44,136 nucleotides of DNA from Shewanella colwelliana ATCC 39565 (GTDB lineage Bacteria; Pseudomonadota; Gammaproteobacteria; Enterobacterales; Shewanellaceae), in contig NZ_JAEC01000035.1 in assembly GCF_000518705.1 (NCBI RefSeq), positions 1 to 44,136 of the forward strand, in the 5' to 3' direction. Position numbers and translations under genes: made by a program. The first letter of the stretch is position 1, and the number at the start of each line of letters is the position of its first letter. The notes beneath the pieces were generated by a model. That model was not told the DNA's origin, made no database searches, and saw nothing but the letters and a program-made list of their open reading frames with translations. This document shows positions 1 through 8,505 of this stretch, one piece after another.

Positions 1-121
1 TCGATGATATCCTAACAGTTACTCGCCCTAGCGCTTGAGCTCAATGATCACGTGCTAACCTCTGTGCCGATATGGCCAAAAACCATAAAAAATATCGATG
101 ATATCCTAGCAGTTACTCGCC
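1..121. repeat. Two 27-bp direct repeats, 94 bp apart
   Basis: Positions 1-27 and 95-121 carry the same 27-base sequence with one mismatch (A at 15, G at 109). It begins TCGATGATATCC and ends GTTACTCGCC. The first copy touches the window edge, so there may be more copies to the left. The repeats lie just downstream of the comM stop codon. Their function is unknown; they may be part of a small tandem array or duplicated intergenic sequence. Confidence 0.8.
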
Positions 122-162
122 TGCGAGGTTGATGCTACAGATCCAAAATCCTGAACCCAGAT

Positions 163-1686
163 TTAATAACTATTCTGCAGACTATGTAGTAGACGATCCA
201 TTGCCCTGTAACCTAAAGCTTGTGCAATGTGACTACGTTCAACCATAGGAGACTCGGCCAAATCGGCAATGGTGCGCGCCACACGCTGTAACCGATGGTA
301 ACTGCGTACAGACAGGCCAAGTTTATTGACGCTTTGCTCTAAGAACTCCAGATCAGTTTGCGAAAAACCACCAGTCGCTGCGAGTTGTTTACCCGTTAAC
401 TCAGCGTTTAGGACGCCTGCTCGGGTAAGTTGACGCTCTCTTGCTGCCTTTACTCTGCCGGCAACTTGTTGGCTAGTTTCTGTGGGCTGATGTTGCTGCG
501 TCAAGGTGCCTTCGGGCAGCCGAGGAACATCAATCGTGAGATCGAAGCGGTCAATAAAGGGTCCAGAAAGCCGTGATAGATAACGTTGAATTTGATCTTG
601 GGATGCCCGAGCATTCGCGGTATCACCACAAGGACTGGGGTTCATTGCGGCAACCAGTTGAAAACGGCTGGAGAAGGTCAGTTTAGCGGCGGCTCTAGAT
701 ATAATCACCTCTCCCGTTTCCATCGGCTCTCGCAAACAATCAAGCACTTTGCGAGGGAATTCAGCGACCTCGTCGAGAAATAGCACTCCACGATGCGCCA
801 GTGAGATCTCGCCGGGCTTAGGGTGACTACCTCCGCCGACAAGGGAGATAGCTGAGCTGGTGTGATGAGGGCTGCGAAAGGGCCGCTGGTAAAATTGATT
901 GGTAGGAATGGTCTGCCCTGCCACTGAATGAATTGTGGCGACCTCTAATGCCTCGTCATAGTCTAGTGGTGGCAGCAGTTGCACAATACGGCTGGCAAGC
1001 ATGGTTTTCCCTGTGCCTGGTGGGCCTAGAAAAAGTAGATTATGGTTCCCAGCAGCGGCGATTTCGAGTGCGCGTTTAGCCTGATATTGACCGATAACAT
1101 CGCTGAGGCATTTCTGTTGCGAAGTTGCCTCTTCGGCTACCCATTGCAGCCCCGTAGCGATGCTAGGGAGTGATTGCTGCCCATGAAGGTATTCACTCAA
1201 TGCTTGTAGGTGGCTAGCGAAAAAAGTCTTTTGGTAGCCCACTAAGTCGGCATCACAGCGGTTATCGAGCGGAATCACCACGATTTTTTGCTGCTTGCGC
1301 GCATCAACGATAACCGGCAGTAGTCCATGGCAGTGACGTATGTGGCCTGATAATGCCAGCTCACCCACAAATTCATGATCTTTTAGTGCTTGTGCGGGGA
1401 TCTGTTTAGAGGCGGCTAAGATACCTATAGCGATGGGAAGATCGTACCGTCCTCCCTGTTTTGGCAGATCGGCTGGCGCTAAATTTACAGTAATACGTCG
1501 TTGAGGAAATTCAAATCCGGCGTTAATGAGTGCGCTGCGTACTCGCTCTTTAGCTTCTTTGACGGAGGTTTCTGGCAGGCCGACTAAATTGAACGCGGGT
1601 AGTCCGTTACTGAGGTGCACTTCAACGGTGACTTCAGGGGCATCGACACCAAGGCTGGCTCGGGTGGTCACACAGGCTATTGCCAT
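163..1686 (-). CDS. comM: ComM/YifB family Mg-chelatase-like AAA+ ATPase
   Basis: This is a hexameric AAA+ motor of the ComM (YifB) family. Family members drive branch migration during integration of transformed DNA in naturally competent bacteria. The N-terminal ChlI-like domain (about residues 20-140) carries the NLAPADLPK motif. A Walker A motif GPPGTGKT lies near residue 220, a Walker B-like LFLDEVAEF near 305, and the Mg_chelatase C-terminal domain ends the protein. From the ATG at 1686 it is 507 residues, the usual family size (E. coli YifB is 506). An AGGA ribosome-binding site sits 7 bases upstream of that ATG; an in-frame TTG two codons earlier is less likely. The gene stands alone, and its reading frame is intact. 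Confidence 0.95.
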   Translation of the reverse strand: MAIACVTTRASLGVDAPEVTVEVHLSNGLPAFNLVGLPETSVKEAKERVRSALINAGFEFPQRRITVNLAPADLPKQGGRYDLPIAIGILAASKQIPAQALKDHEFVGELALSGHIRHCHGLLPVIVDARKQQKIVVIPLDNRCDADLVGYQKTFFASHLQALSEYLHGQQSLPSIATGLQWVAEEATSQQKCLSDVIGQYQAKRALEIAAAGNHNLLFLGPPGTGKTMLASRIVQLLPPLDYDEALEVATIHSVAGQTIPTNQFYQRPFRSPHHTSSAISLVGGGSHPKPGEISLAHRGVLFLDEVAEFPRKVLDCLREPMETGEVIISRAAAKLTFSSRFQLVAAMNPSPCGDTANARASQDQIQRYLSRLSGPFIDRFDLTIDVPRLPEGTLTQQHQPTETSQQVAGRVKAARERQLTRAGVLNAELTGKQLAATGGFSQTDLEFLEQSVNKLGLSVRSYHRLQRVARTIADLAESPMVERSHIAQALGYRAMDRLLHSLQNSY

Positions 1687-2108
1687 AAACAAATCCTTTT
1701 GTTTTGTTGGTTGAGATTATCGTGTGGCGAGGCAGTAATACTAGTAAGTGTAGCAGGCATTTGCTGGTGTGAATTTATTCTCAATCGCAGTGCTTACTAT
1801 TTGTAGACTGTGGTGTAGTGCGCAATATTTGCCCAATTTAGTGAATTTATATTGCCTAATTTTAGGTTTCTGATATACAGACCACACTTATCTGCATCCA
1901 CTCAATACTAAGTGCTTTATTACTCCTCTTCAGGCGTTGTTACTGCATCAACCACCGCTATTTAGACGGGGGAAGATAAAGAGATCCTGTTACTAGTTTG
2001 AGTAGCCTAGAGCACTTTTCTCGTTGGGTTTGCAGTGGTTGCGCGAAGCGGTATGTCTGCCATGCCGCTCGTAGGTTAATGTCGCTGTAAAATTTTTTAG
2101 GTAAATAA
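1687..2108. other. Intergenic region between divergent comM and paeA
   Basis: This 422-base gap must hold the promoters of comM (leftward) and paeA (rightward). No convincing coding sequence is seen in it. The only clear structure is a hairpin at 2047-2069: AGCGGTATG, loop TCTGC, CATGCCGCT, nine pairs including one G-T. It lies about 40 bases upstream of the paeA start, so it would fall in the paeA 5' leader if transcription starts further left. Confidence 0.5.
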
Positions 2109-3443
2109 ATGAGTCTCTTTGATAACACCATGATTATCTTGTTGTTGATTGCCACCAGTTGCTTTTTCTCCATGTCAGAAATTGCGTTAGCGGCTGCACG
2201 AAAAATTCGGTTGCGTGCCATGGCTGATGAGGGAGATATGAGGGCGGAAAAAGTGTTGCAGCTACAAGCACACCCGGGCAGCTTTTTTACTGTGGTACAG
2301 ATTGGGCTTAATGCTGTGGCCATTATGGGGGGGATTGTGGGTGAGTCGGCATTCACTCCCTATTTTTATATGTTGCTGTCCAATTGGGTTGTCGATCCTT
2401 GGTTGAGTCAAATGAGTTTCGTGTTGTCTTTTGTTTTGGTAACCAGCCTCTTTATTTTAATTGCAGATTTAATGCCTAAGCGTGTGGCGATGGCGATGCC
2501 TGAGTTGGTGGCAGTCACACTGGTAAGCCCAATGATGGTGTGTATTCGTATACTAACACCGCTGGTCTGGGTGTTTAATGGCTTAGCGTCTGGAATTTTT
2601 AGGTTGTTACAGATCCAAACGGCACGCAATGATCAGGTGACCTCTGATGACATCTATGCGGTGATGGATGCAGGGGCTGAAGCGGGCGTATTAGATAAAG
2701 ATGAGCAGAAGATGATGGAAAACGTGTTTGAGATGCAAACCGTGCCAGTGACTTCAGCGATGACAGCCCGTGAGAGTCTCATTTACTTTTTACTGCAAGA
2801 CAGTGAAGAGGAGATCAAGCGAAAAATATCAGATGAACCTCATACTAAGTTTTTAGTGTGTGATGGTCAGCTTGATACGATAAAGGGGGTTGTGGATGCT
2901 AAAGAGCTACTTATTAGGGTAATCAATGGTCAGAGTATCTGCTTAAGTGACAGTTCGCTACTGCATAGCTGTCCAATTATTCCCGATACATTAACCTTAT
3001 CTGAAAGTATGGAGTATTTTAAAAATACGCGTGCCGACTTTGCTGTGGTGATGAACGAATATGCTTTAGTGGTCGGCATTGTGACCACCAATGATTTACA
3101 AAGTGCGGTAATGGGAGCATGGTCACTCCATGAGAGCGAAGAGCAGATCATCGCCAGAGATAAGCACTCTTGGTTGGTGGATGGGGTTACTCCCATTACT
3201 GATGTAATGCGTACTTTCGGCATAGAGTCGTTTCCTCAAAGTCAAAATTACGAAACCATTGCTGGATTTATCATGTATATGCTGAGAAAAATTCCACGTC
3301 GTACTGATTTTGTTAATTATGCTGGATTTAAGTTTGAAGTGGTTGATATTGACGCTTATAAAGTCGATCAGTTACTTGTTACGCGTATTACAGAAGGAGA
3401 TAAGGCGTTACTGCTTGATGAGCCTAGTCAGCTGGTTAGTTGA
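2109..3443 (+). CDS. paeA: CNNM/CBS-domain inner-membrane protein (YtfL/PaeA type)
   Basis: This is a membrane protein of the UPF0053/CorC family, colinear over its whole length with E. coli YtfL, now called PaeA, which is implicated in cadaverine and putrescine export. The CNNM domain occupies about residues 1-195 with four hydrophobic segments; the start of the first reads FFSMSEIALAAARKIRLRAM. Two CBS domains follow (about 210-340), with the family landmark MNEYALVVGIVT. A CorC/HlyC C-terminal domain (about 355-435) contains IPRRTDFVNYAGFKFEVVDI. It has 444 residues against about 447 in E. coli. An AGG lies 7 bases before the ATG. It stands alone, convergent with the next gene. The substrate in this organism is inferred from the family, not shown. 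Confidence 0.88.
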   Translation: MSLFDNTMIILLLIATSCFFSMSEIALAAARKIRLRAMADEGDMRAEKVLQLQAHPGSFFTVVQIGLNAVAIMGGIVGESAFTPYFYMLLSNWVVDPWLSQMSFVLSFVLVTSLFILIADLMPKRVAMAMPELVAVTLVSPMMVCIRILTPLVWVFNGLASGIFRLLQIQTARNDQVTSDDIYAVMDAGAEAGVLDKDEQKMMENVFEMQTVPVTSAMTARESLIYFLLQDSEEEIKRKISDEPHTKFLVCDGQLDTIKGVVDAKELLIRVINGQSICLSDSSLLHSCPIIPDTLTLSESMEYFKNTRADFAVVMNEYALVVGIVTTNDLQSAVMGAWSLHESEEQIIARDKHSWLVDGVTPITDVMRTFGIESFPQSQNYETIAGFIMYMLRKIPRRTDFVNYAGFKFEVVDIDAYKVDQLLVTRITEGDKALLLDEPSQLVS

Positions 3444-3504
3444 GTGATGCATGTAGATAGATGATGATATTTTCGTCTCAACGCTCATCGTTGGCTGAAA
3501 GTGT

Positions 3505-4329
3505 TTACGATTGGGGGAAGTCGTTAATGTCGTCATTCGTGGAGTAGGTTTCGTAGGTGTTACCACTTCGCTTAGCTTTGTACATGGCAATGTCGGCATT
3601 TTTCATTAAGGTTTTTCTGTCTTCGCCATCTTGTGGGTAGCATGCAATGCCTATACTGATCCCAACAGCTAGACGATGGCCTTCGCATAAAATATCTTGC
3701 ATGATGTGCTGCTGAATACTTTGTGCTAATTGTTTGGCTTGATCAATACAAGACGATGGTAGTACAACTGCAAATTCATCACCACCTAGCCTGACGGCTA
3801 GAGCTTGCATTGGCATCATGGTCTGGATTCGGTGAGCGATTATCTGTAATACTTTGTCGCCAGCGTCGTGACCTAAGTTATCGTTGATCATTTTAAAGTC
3901 ATTAAGATCCATCATTAAAAAACAAAAATGCGTGTTCTCGTTTTGACTTAGCTCGTCTATTTTCTCATACAGTTGATGTCGATTGGCGAGATCGGTGAGT
4001 GGATCGTGGTAGGCTTGATAGTGCTTTTCGGCCAAGGTGTTTTGCAGGGTTAAAATGGTTTCTTGACTCATTTTGACGACTAGCCAAACAAACCCGCCCC
4101 CTGCTGAAAATACCGCAGCAACAACCATCTCCAGCGATGCCGTGTTTCTATGCATCAGCATCCATAAAAAACCCACGTAGCCTAAAATAAACATGCCAAT
4201 CATTGCTAACAGGAGGTGCCAACCACGGTGTCCTGCCTGTTTTTGGTGGCAGATTTGATAAGTCGGAATTAGCGAGCCCAGTAGCCCCATTAAACCGATT
4301 AACACAATGAATACGGCAACGGCTGTCAT
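3505..4329 (-). CDS. Membrane-anchored GGDEF diguanylate cyclase
   Basis: Predicted to make cyclic di-GMP from two GTP at the inner membrane. The N-terminal 90 residues hold three hydrophobic segments (about 3-23, 38-58 and 68-86), with no recognisable periplasmic sensor. The GGDEF domain occupies about residues 105-265, with the landmark DPLTDLANRHQL and an intact active-site GGDEF in LAVRLGGDEFAVVLP. The residues where the inhibitory RxxD site would stand read PMQA, so product inhibition through that site is not expected. A strong GAGGAG lies 11 bases before the chosen ATG. A three-codon ORF (ATG CAC GCA TGA) starts closer to it and overlaps the start in an ATGA, so coupled initiation is possible. 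Its specific cellular role is unknown. Confidence 0.9.
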   Translation of the reverse strand: MTAVAVFIVLIGLMGLLGSLIPTYQICHQKQAGHRGWHLLLAMIGMFILGYVGFLWMLMHRNTASLEMVVAAVFSAGGGFVWLVVKMSQETILTLQNTLAEKHYQAYHDPLTDLANRHQLYEKIDELSQNENTHFCFLMMDLNDFKMINDNLGHDAGDKVLQIIAHRIQTMMPMQALAVRLGGDEFAVVLPSSCIDQAKQLAQSIQQHIMQDILCEGHRLAVGISIGIACYPQDGEDRKTLMKNADIAMYKAKRSGNTYETYSTNDDINDFPQS

Positions 4330-4576
4330 GCGTGCATTAGCTCCTCTTCAGTGTCGAGACGGTATGAAACTTTGTAAATTGAATTTAAGTATAGGCCAAG
4401 TTTTGTAACTGTTTATTTAATACAGGCTTTAACCTAAATGTTGGCAGAATAAGCGAGGTCGGAGTGGTAGTAAGTTTGTGATCGTTGCACGATTTTAGCG
4501 CACCTAAGGTAATAGTCATGTGGAGGCTGTTCTTTCATTTATTGTCTAAATGCTCTTCTTTGTTAGGCGATGGCTA

Positions 4577-5392
4577 TTAGGGAGACGGTTTGATTTTATC
4601 TAACTGATCCAGTTGGTATTCAAGCATACGTTGCAGCTCACCATCGGCTCGCAGTGAAGCGACTTTGCTGTCAAATAGCGCTTTTATCTGGTGCTTGTAT
4701 TTTGATTGATGCGAAATCAGCATATGAAAAGGCTCCGCTTGCGTCCCTGGTACTCTAATCCCTCTAAGGAGTTTGGACAGCTCATATTCGCTATTGATTG
4801 CCAGAGTGCCACTAAGGGTTTCCTTGCGGGCGAGAAAAAACTGACATCGTCCGCGCTGTAACATTTCTGGCAAATGGGCGAGATCGCGAATTTCATATAT
4901 TGTTTCATTTTTAGTGATGCCAAAATTTTGGTAATTGAACCCTTTTATCCCACAGATGGTACCGTATTGCCTTAGGTCGCTGAGGTTGTGTACTCGCACT
5001 CCATCTGGAAAGCTGAACTTAAGGAAAAAGTAACTTGGCGTTAAATGGTAGTAGGCGGCTGAAGACAGAAAGTCTCTACTTCGTTCTGGGTTGAGCGAAG
5101 CACTCATTGCCGCATCAATGGTGCCTTCTTTGACATCTTTTAAGCAGCGACGCCAGGGTAAGGCGATAACCTGATGCTTAAAGTCGCTTACGGAAAAAAC
5201 ACGATTGAGGAGATCGATATCATAACCAGTGCTGGTCCCCTTTTTGCCATTTTCTCTTTGAAAATAGTTAAATGGTGGAAACTCGGTATCTTCAACGCAA
5301 AAGGTGATCGTTTGCTCGGTGGCTTGAGCCACAGGCAATAGGGAGAATAATAAACAACAGATAATCACGATTAACCATCGCAAGTGGCTCAT
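4577..5392 (-). CDS. Periplasmic solute-binding-like protein (SBP_bac_3 family)
   Basis: A secreted protein of 271 residues resembling amino-acid-type periplasmic binding proteins. The signal peptide is clear: a hydrophobic run WLIVIICCLLFSLLP followed by VAQA and a likely cleavage site. The mature part opens with TITFCVEDTEFPPFNYF, typical of family 3 binding domains, and later has a segment (RSRDFLSSAAYYHLTPSYFFLK) that matches the usual pattern around the ligand cleft. No permease or ATPase gene is nearby, so it may be an orphan sensor-like or scavenging protein rather than part of a transporter. The ATG at 5392 is chosen; an in-frame TTG at 5407 would add five residues and has no better ribosome-binding site. 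It lies 66 bases downstream of ilvY on the same strand. The ligand cannot be predicted. Confidence 0.8.
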   Translation of the reverse strand: MSHLRWLIVIICCLLFSLLPVAQATEQTITFCVEDTEFPPFNYFQRENGKKGTSTGYDIDLLNRVFSVSDFKHQVIALPWRRCLKDVKEGTIDAAMSASLNPERSRDFLSSAAYYHLTPSYFFLKFSFPDGVRVHNLSDLRQYGTICGIKGFNYQNFGITKNETIYEIRDLAHLPEMLQRGRCQFFLARKETLSGTLAINSEYELSKLLRGIRVPGTQAEPFHMLISHQSKYKHQIKALFDSKVASLRADGELQRMLEYQLDQLDKIKPSP

Positions 5393-5458
5393 ATTGAGAA
5401 AGTCCAATTAAGTCTATGCAATGAGTATAGCAGAGCAAATTTCTTATTAAGTTTATCG

Positions 5459-6340
5459 CTATATTGGTGTTACCTCTTTGAGGAAAGCTGCCAAAACGGG
5501 TTCATCTGAGCGACTTTTTTTACTACAACATCCGAGTTCAAATGGTGCAATGGCGACTGGAGAGGGGAGTTGTTGGATCCTGTCTTTAACCGGACTATTT
5601 TGAATGACTATCTCAGGAGTAATACTTACGCCACAGCCTAGAGCCACCATAGAGGCTATCGCCTCTTGGCCAGAGACTTGGGCATAAACGTTGGCATTCA
5701 GTCCTAACTGTTTAAACCAATTGTCGATGCGTCGACGTCCGGGGCCGTGCTCAGGAATGATAAAGGGTAATCTGTCCCAGGGGATGTATGATTCGGTGAG
5801 TAATTGTTGTACGGCACATTTAAAGGTCGGAGCGATAATCACCAGTGGCACATCATCGATTTTTATAAAGTGCAGTGATTCAGGAAGGGTTTCTGGCAGT
5901 GCTGCGATGCTGATGTCGGCGCGATTTTGGCGCACCATATCGACCGCATTGGCGGCATCTCCAGTGGTTAGGGCTATCTCAACCAAAGGATGTTCGTTAC
6001 GGAATCGGTCGAGTAACGCAGGTAAATGGCTATAGGCTGCGGTGACAGAGCAGTATAAATTGAGTCGGCCGCGTAGCAGATCTTGCTTGGGGTCGAGACG
6101 GTGTTTTAGTTTGCCCCAGTGGTCCAGTGTTTGTTCGGCGAAGTGGCGATATTCAATCCCCGCGCTCGTCAACGCCACGCTGCGATTGTCACGTTCAAAT
6201 AACTTTGCACCGACTTCGTCTTCTAATCTTTGCATCGTGCGGCTCAGTGTCGACGGACTGACATGCATCTGCTGCGCAGTTTTAGCAAAGTGCAGGCTAT
6301 TTGAAAGATGCAAATAGAGTTTTATTGTACGAATATCCAT
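5459..6340 (-). CDS. ilvY: LysR-type activator of ilvC
   Basis: This is IlvY, the LysR-family regulator that activates ilvC in response to acetolactate and acetohydroxybutyrate in enterobacteria. The N-terminal winged helix-turn-helix (about residues 1-60) contains MHVSPSTLSRTMQRLEDEVG. The effector domain carries family landmarks such as CSVTAAYSHLPALLDRFRNE, LTTGDAANAVDMV and MVALGCGVSITPE, which line up with E. coli IlvY. The ATG at 6340 is chosen because AGGCGG lies 5 bases upstream; a TTG one codon earlier also opens the frame. The length, 293 residues, is normal. It is divergent from ilvC, the classic arrangement, and a LysR-type palindrome lies between them. Confidence 0.95.
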   Translation of the reverse strand: MDIRTIKLYLHLSNSLHFAKTAQQMHVSPSTLSRTMQRLEDEVGAKLFERDNRSVALTSAGIEYRHFAEQTLDHWGKLKHRLDPKQDLLRGRLNLYCSVTAAYSHLPALLDRFRNEHPLVEIALTTGDAANAVDMVRQNRADISIAALPETLPESLHFIKIDDVPLVIIAPTFKCAVQQLLTESYIPWDRLPFIIPEHGPGRRRIDNWFKQLGLNANVYAQVSGQEAIASMVALGCGVSITPEIVIQNSPVKDRIQQLPSPVAIAPFELGCCSKKSRSDEPVLAAFLKEVTPI

Positions 6341-6371
6341 CAAAGCCGCCTATGTTACTAAATAACCTGTG

Positions 6372-6386
6372 TTGCAAAATATGCAA
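6372..6386. promoter_or_regulatory. Candidate IlvY operator in the ilvY-ilvC control region
   Basis: TTGCAAAATATGCAA is an inverted repeat with perfect 5-base arms. It contains the T-N11-A core (TGCAAAATATGCA) typical of LysR-type binding sites. It lies 31 bases upstream of the ilvY ATG and about 120 bases upstream of ilvC, where autorepression of ilvY and activation of ilvC would both be possible. A half-site AGCAA at 6413-6417 could be part of a second operator. A weak sigma-70 -10 element TATAGT at 6432-6437 without a good -35 would suit an activated ilvC promoter; that is inference. Confidence 0.6.
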
Positions 6387-6508
6387 TGTGATGTTTCGAA
6401 TATATCATTTTAAGCAACGCTAGTCATCGGCTATAGTGATCTCAATCACGGCTTAGCCAAGGCGGTTAAGCAAGTTTTTTACGTCCTCATTCAAAGGTGG
6501 AACATCCG

Positions 6509-7990
6509 ATGGCTAATTACTTTAACTCTCTGAATTTGCGTCAACAATTAGATCAGCTAGCGCAATGTCGCTTTATGGATCGCAGTGAATTTAGCCAAGG
6601 TTGTGACTACATCAAAGGCTGGAATATCGTTATTTTAGGTTGTGGTGCTCAAGGGCTTAACCAAGGTTTAAATATGCGTGATTCTGGTCTCAATATCTCT
6701 TTTGCACTGCGTCCACAGGCGATTGCAGAGAAGCGTGCTTCATATCAAAAAGCTACAGGCAACGGTTTCCGTGTCGGTACCTTTGAAGAGCTAATCCCTG
6801 ATGCAGACTTAGTGTTAAACCTGACACCAGACAAGCAGCATACCGATGCGGTAAATAGCGTCATGCCTTTGATGAAAGAGGGGGCTGTATTGTCTTACTC
6901 TCACGGTTTCAATATCGTCGAAGAGGGAATGCAAGTTCGTCCCGATATTACCGTTATCATGGTGGCGCCTAAGTGTCCTGGCACTGAAGTACGTGAAGAG
7001 TATAAGCGTGGTTTCGGTGTGCCAACATTGATTGCCGTTCACCCTGAAAATGATCCAAAGGGTGATGGTTTCGAAGTCGCTAAAGCCTATGCGAGTGCTA
7101 CAGGCGGTGACCGTGCAGGGGTATTGCACTCATCATTTATCGCCGAAGTGAAATCAGATCTGATGGGTGAGCAAACTATCCTTTGCGGCATGCTGCAAAC
7201 CGGAGCCATCCTTGGTTATGAAAAGATGGTTGCTGACGGTATTGAGCCAGGTTATGCCGCTAAGTTGATTCAACAGGGTTGGGAAACGACCACAGAAGCA
7301 CTTAAGCATGGTGGCATCACCCATATGATGGATCGTCTATCAAATCCTGCCAAGATCAAAGCGTTTGAAATGGCTGAAGAGCTTAAAGGTATCCTTGCAC
7401 CGTTATTTGAGAAGCACATGGATGACATCATCAGCGGTGAGTTCTCTAAGACGATGATGCAAGATTGGGCTAATGATGACGCAAACCTGCTTAAGTGGCG
7501 CAGTGAGACCAATGAAACTGGTTTTGAAAATGCACCGCAGTGTGATGAAACGATTGATGAGCAAGCCTATTTTGACAAAGGTATCTTCCTAGTTGCCATG
7601 ATTAAGGCGGGCGTAGAGCTGGCGTTCGATACCATGGTATCAGCAGGCATCGTTGAAGAGTCAGCATACTATGAGTCTCTGCATGAAACGCCTCTTATCG
7701 CTAACACGATTGCGCGTAAGCGTTTGTATGAGATGAACGTAGTGATCTCTGACACTGCCGAATATGGTTGCTACTTATTCAACCACGCAGCGGTACCTAT
7801 GCTACGTGATTACGTTAATAACATGTCATCAGAGTACTTAGGTGGTGGACTACAAGACACTGGCAATGGTGTTGATAATCTACGCCTAATCGAAGTGAAC
7901 GATGCGATTCGTCACACGTCAGTTGAGTATATTGGTGCCGAGCTTCGTGGTTACATGACTGAGATGAAGCGCATTGTCGAAGAAGCGTAA
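6509..7990 (+). CDS. ilvC: Ketol-acid reductoisomerase (class II, long form)
   Basis: Acetohydroxyacid isomeroreductase, the second common step of isoleucine and valine synthesis: NADPH- and magnesium-dependent rearrangement and reduction of acetolactate or acetohydroxybutyrate. The Rossmann motif [17 protein letters not shown] is at about residues 45-61, followed by FALR, whose arginine is typical of the NADPH-binding loop. Two knotted C-terminal domains make this the long class II form of enteric bacteria (493 residues against 491 in E. coli). The metal and substrate region includes [13 protein letters not shown]. The ATG at 6509 has AAAGG 11 bases upstream; a GTG four codons earlier overlaps that ribosome-binding site and is rejected. 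Divergent from its regulator ilvY. Confidence 0.97.
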   Translation: MANYFNSLNLRQQLDQLAQCRFMDRSEFSQGCDYIKGWNIVILGCGAQGLNQGLNMRDSGLNISFALRPQAIAEKRASYQKATGNGFRVGTFEELIPDADLVLNLTPDKQHTDAVNSVMPLMKEGAVLSYSHGFNIVEEGMQVRPDITVIMVAPKCPGTEVREEYKRGFGVPTLIAVHPENDPKGDGFEVAKAYASATGGDRAGVLHSSFIAEVKSDLMGEQTILCGMLQTGAILGYEKMVADGIEPGYAAKLIQQGWETTTEALKHGGITHMMDRLSNPAKIKAFEMAEELKGILAPLFEKHMDDIISGEFSKTMMQDWANDDANLLKWRSETNETGFENAPQCDETIDEQAYFDKGIFLVAMIKAGVELAFDTMVSAGIVEESAYYESLHETPLIANTIARKRLYEMNVVISDTAEYGCYLFNHAAVPMLRDYVNNMSSEYLGGGLQDTGNGVDNLRLIEVNDAIRHTSVEYIGAELRGYMTEMKRIVEEA

Positions 7991-8296
7991 AATATAATGT
8001 CCATGGACTAAGCCCAGCATAACCCTGTGGGCTTAGTGCCATAGAAACAAAGCTATGTGTCGCCGAGGATGATTGGACATAGAGAATAATTTGGTCAAAT
8101 GAGTAGCAAGGTTATCAAAGCAAGCGTCGCTTCATGGTAGATTTTTGTTGAAGAGATTAACTGTTTCGAGAGATAGCCGCAGGTTTTGGTTGTGTTATTC
8201 GCAGGCTTTGTGGTATTGATTAAAAGGTCTACAGAAATTGATTCTCGTAGACACCGAATTTAAGCAAACACACTGATTAGGAATTTCCAATACACC
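7991..8296. other. Intergenic region between ilvC and the ilvL leader
   Basis: This 306-base gap holds the ilvC 3' hairpin near its left end and must carry the promoter of ilvLGMEDA. A 6-bp inverted repeat GTCTAC (8227-8232) with GTAGAC (8247-8252) lies about 45-70 bases upstream of the leader peptide start and could be an operator. A possible -35 TTGATT at 8238-8243 falls inside it, but I cannot identify a convincing -10. No other gene is seen. Confidence 0.4.
8003..8041 (+). terminator. Hairpin after ilvC
   Basis: ACTAAGCCC at 8007-8015 pairs with GGGCTTAGT at 8029-8037. The outer arms ATGG and CCAT (8003-8006, 8039-8042) extend the stem across a one-base bulge. It starts a dozen bases after the ilvC stop. 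No run of T follows, so it may be an RNA 3'-end stabiliser or a weak terminator rather than a strong intrinsic one. Confidence 0.5.
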
Positions 8297-8392
8297 ATGT
8301 TTAACCAAGCTGCCCTACTCATTATTGAGATTATTACCGTCGTGATTATTAGATCACAGCGGGGGCATCGCATGGCGCATCGAAAAACCTAA
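8297..8392 (+). CDS. ilvL: ilvGMEDA operon leader peptide
   Basis: A 31-codon open frame too short for routine calling. It reads MFNQAALLIIEIITVVII, then RSQRGHRMAHRKT and TAA. Codons 7-18 are LLIIEIITVVII, so ten of twelve are leucine, isoleucine or valine: the control codons of a multivalent attenuator. E. coli IlvL has 32 residues with a comparable Leu/Val/Ile cluster. The end of the frame lies 21 bases before the terminator hairpin. Ribosome stalling at these codons when charged tRNA is short should favour antitermination. AGGAA at 8279-8283 is a possible but rather distant ribosome-binding site. Confidence 0.9.
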   Translation: MFNQAALLIIEIITVVIIRSQRGHRMAHRKT

Positions 8393-8446
8393 TTAGGTTA
8401 AGATTGCAACAAGAACCCCCGCTCCGAAAGGACCGGGGGTTTTTTG
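8358..8446 (+). promoter_or_regulatory. ilv attenuator: antiterminator and terminator
   Basis: The terminator is a hairpin at 8414-8441. AACCCCCG pairs with CGGGGGTT, TCC pairs with GGA across a C-C mismatch, the loop is GAAA, and T-rich sequence follows. The competing strand AGCGGGGG at 8358-8365, inside the leader peptide frame, is exactly complementary to CCCCCGCT at 8416-8423, the rising arm of the terminator. This is the mutually exclusive pairing expected of an amino-acid attenuator. A pause hairpin may use TGCCC at 8311-8315 with GGGCA at 8363-8367, but that pairing is short and tentative. Confidence 0.9.
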
Positions 8447-8505
8447 TTTTTAGCGGTTTGAACTGAACGCTTAACCCCGAAACAATGAAATGCAGGAAGT
8501 CACGA

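Noticed and set aside
1958..2356. 132-residue open frame on the minus strand at the start of paeA
   Set aside because: It lies mostly antisense to the well-supported CNNM domain of paeA, and its product resembles nothing.
3444..3504. Terminator between the convergent paeA and diguanylate cyclase genes
   Set aside because: Only a five-base CAACG/CGTTG pairing was found, too weak to support a terminator.
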